A stretch of 64,000 nt of DNA from Paraburkholderia caffeinilytica. Lineage in GTDB: Bacteria > Pseudomonadota > Gammaproteobacteria > Burkholderiales > Burkholderiaceae. The stretch is from the NCBI RefSeq assembly GCF_003368325.1, contig NZ_CP031466.1, positions 2,914,001 to 2,978,000 of the forward strand, read 5' to 3'. Shown piece after piece: positions 62,698 to 64,000 of this stretch. The position numbers and the translations under genes were made by a program. Numbering within the stretch: position 1 is the stretch's first letter; each line of letters opens with the position of its first letter. The notes under the pieces are model-generated. The model saw only the letters and a list, made by a program, of their open reading frames with translations. It did not search any database and was not told the DNA's origin.

Positions 62698-63927
62698 TTA
62701 CTTGTAGATGCGCGTACGCGTCTCTTCGAGATGCGCGAGTACCTGATCGAGCGTCGACGGATCGCTGATGAAGCGCTGCATGCCCTTCATACCCTCGTCG
62801 GCCATTTCCTTGGTCATGTCCCGATCGTAGAACTGCGCAATGCCGCCTTTCGTGTTGGACAGAATGTTGAATCCCGTCTTCGTGAACGGATCGTCGGACA
62901 CGGTCGCCTGGTTGTTCGCCGGCAACGACCCGAACGCTTTGGCCCATCGCCCGTCCATTTCCGGCTTGGACATGAAGGCCAGAAAGCGGCGCGCATCGAC
63001 CTTGTTCTTCGCCTTGACGGGAATGTTCAGGCAGTCCGCCGAGCCGTCCTCCGCCACCTGAATCTTGGGGTCCATGAGCGGAAACTGAAAATAACCGACC
63101 TTCGGCTTGACGGTGTCGGGCAATGCGCCGGCGATGAAGCTACCCATCAGCATCATGGCGGCCTGGCCCTGTATCAGCAGAGGCTGAGACGAATCGAGCG
63201 TGTACGCGAGCGGGTTGTCGACAAAGTACTTGTTGTCGATCAGGACTTTCCAGGCTTCATACACTTTCTTGACACGCGCATCGGTATAGGGCACCTTGCC
63301 GTTCATCAATTGCATGTGGAACGCGTAGCCGTTCAGGCGCAGATCGATATAGTCGAACCAGGCGGCGAGCGTCCACGAGTCGCGGCCGCCCACTGCGATG
63401 GGCGCAATCCCTGCGGCTTTGAGCTTCTTGCAGGCGTCGAGGAATTCGTCCCACGTCCTGGGTTCGCCTTTGATGCCGACCTTGTCGAATAGATCCTTGC
63501 GGTAGAACATCCCCCACGAAAAGTAGTCGGTCGGCAACGCGTACTGCTTGCTTCCATATGACGAGGGCTCTTTCAGGGAAGCAAGGCTGGCGTTCCAGCC
63601 GTTCTTCTGCCAGTCGCCGGACAGGTCTTCCAGCAGACCGCGTTCGACGTAATAGCGCATCCGTTCGCCCTCGTGCCACTTGACGATATCGGGTGCCTCC
63701 GAAATCAGCCAGCCGGGAAGCTGAACCTTGTATGCCTCCTCCTCGATAAACGCCGCCTTCACATTGACATCGGGATTTGCCTTCTCGAATTCGGCAATCG
63801 CCGTGTCCCAGAAGGCACGCTGATTCGCGCCCTTGAACGCAATGTTGACCGTCAGCGTGCCGGCGTGAACCTGCGCGGCAAAGACCAGCGCCGCGCCGAG
63901 TAGCGACAGGCGGAAACCCTGTTTCAT
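62698..63927 (-). CDS. Sugar-binding protein of a CUT1 ABC importer
   Basis: 409 residues from the ATG at 63927 with AAGGAG seven bases upstream. Signal peptide RLSLLGAALVFAAQVHAGT. The mature protein is a family 1 solute-binding protein: TLTVNIAFKGANQRAFWDTAIAEFEKANPDVNVKA, LPTDYFSWGMFYRKDLFDKVGIK and GQAAMMLMGSFIAGALPD. First gene of the operon with two permeases and GH42. No ATPase gene is present in the window, so it must use one encoded elsewhere or outside the edge. Ligand is probably a galactose-containing oligosaccharide, from the GH42 context. Confidence 0.9.
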   Translation of the reverse strand: MKQGFRLSLLGAALVFAAQVHAGTLTVNIAFKGANQRAFWDTAIAEFEKANPDVNVKAAFIEEEAYKVQLPGWLISEAPDIVKWHEGERMRYYVERGLLEDLSGDWQKNGWNASLASLKEPSSYGSKQYALPTDYFSWGMFYRKDLFDKVGIKGEPRTWDEFLDACKKLKAAGIAPIAVGGRDSWTLAAWFDYIDLRLNGYAFHMQLMNGKVPYTDARVKKVYEAWKVLIDNKYFVDNPLAYTLDSSQPLLIQGQAAMMLMGSFIAGALPDTVKPKVGYFQFPLMDPKIQVAEDGSADCLNIPVKAKNKVDARRFLAFMSKPEMDGRWAKAFGSLPANNQATVSDDPFTKTGFNILSNTKGGIAQFYDRDMTKEMADEGMKGMQRFISDPSTLDQVLAHLEETRTRIYK

Positions 63928-64000
63928 TTTCGTCTCCTTGAATCTTGTTATGCAGCACAAACAGCGAGGCCATCCTGGTTGAAGAGGTGGCATGACGCGG

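Overview
The window reads as a chromosomal segment from a high-GC betaproteobacterium of the Burkholderiaceae (Burkholderia, Paraburkholderia or Caballeronia type). The basis is the codon use, the fused amino-acid permease/ATPase, the second glmS beside an Lrp-type regulator, and the many LysR, GntR and AraC regulators. No tRNA, rRNA, CRISPR array or insertion sequence was seen. The organism assignment is inference.

Left part (1-27.6 kb). A two-partner-secretion exoprotein enters from the left edge and is followed by a secreted FecR-domain protein. Then come a methyltransferase, a secreted beta-propeller protein, and an amino-acid ABC importer operon with its GntR regulator and a DUF1989 protein. 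That operon is preceded by a duplicated palindromic operator. Next are an alginate-lyase-family protein with a replaced catalytic His, a GNAT, a chemoreceptor, an orphan ThDP enzyme, a SnoaL-like protein, a GST/LysR pair, an exported nicotinamidase, a VOC/WYL pair, glmS, and an Lrp/AsnC gene broken by one in-frame TGA.

Central surface island (23.5-55.4 kb). Two paralogous autotransporter loci, each with an autotransporter read leftward and signalling genes read rightward, flank a six-gene operon. Locus 1 has autotransporter 1, followed downstream by TPR-sulfotransferase, TPR-glycosyltransferase and lipoprotein hydrolase genes, plus histidine kinase 1 and a remnant of a response regulator. Locus 2 has autotransporter 2, a C-terminally truncated response regulator, an intact response regulator and histidine kinase 2. 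Both divergent promoters share a conserved 25-26 bp box placed at the same distance from two opposed -10 elements. Between the loci, and read in the same direction as the autotransporters, is a tightly packed operon: TpsA exoprotein, TpsB outer-membrane transporter, secreted FecR protein, SulP transporter with STAS and cyclic-nucleotide-binding domains, CHASE2 class III cyclase, and a class-II-type cyclic-nucleotide phosphodiesterase. I infer a module in which surface adhesin production or secretion is tied to cyclic-nucleotide signalling and an anion transporter, flanked by contact- or ligand-sensing two-component systems.

Right part (55.4-64 kb). A small His-rich exported protein with a strong terminator, threonine aldolase, an AraC regulator, a Mug-type DNA glycosylase, and a sugar ABC importer (binding protein and two permeases, no ATPase in view) with a GH42 beta-galactosidase.
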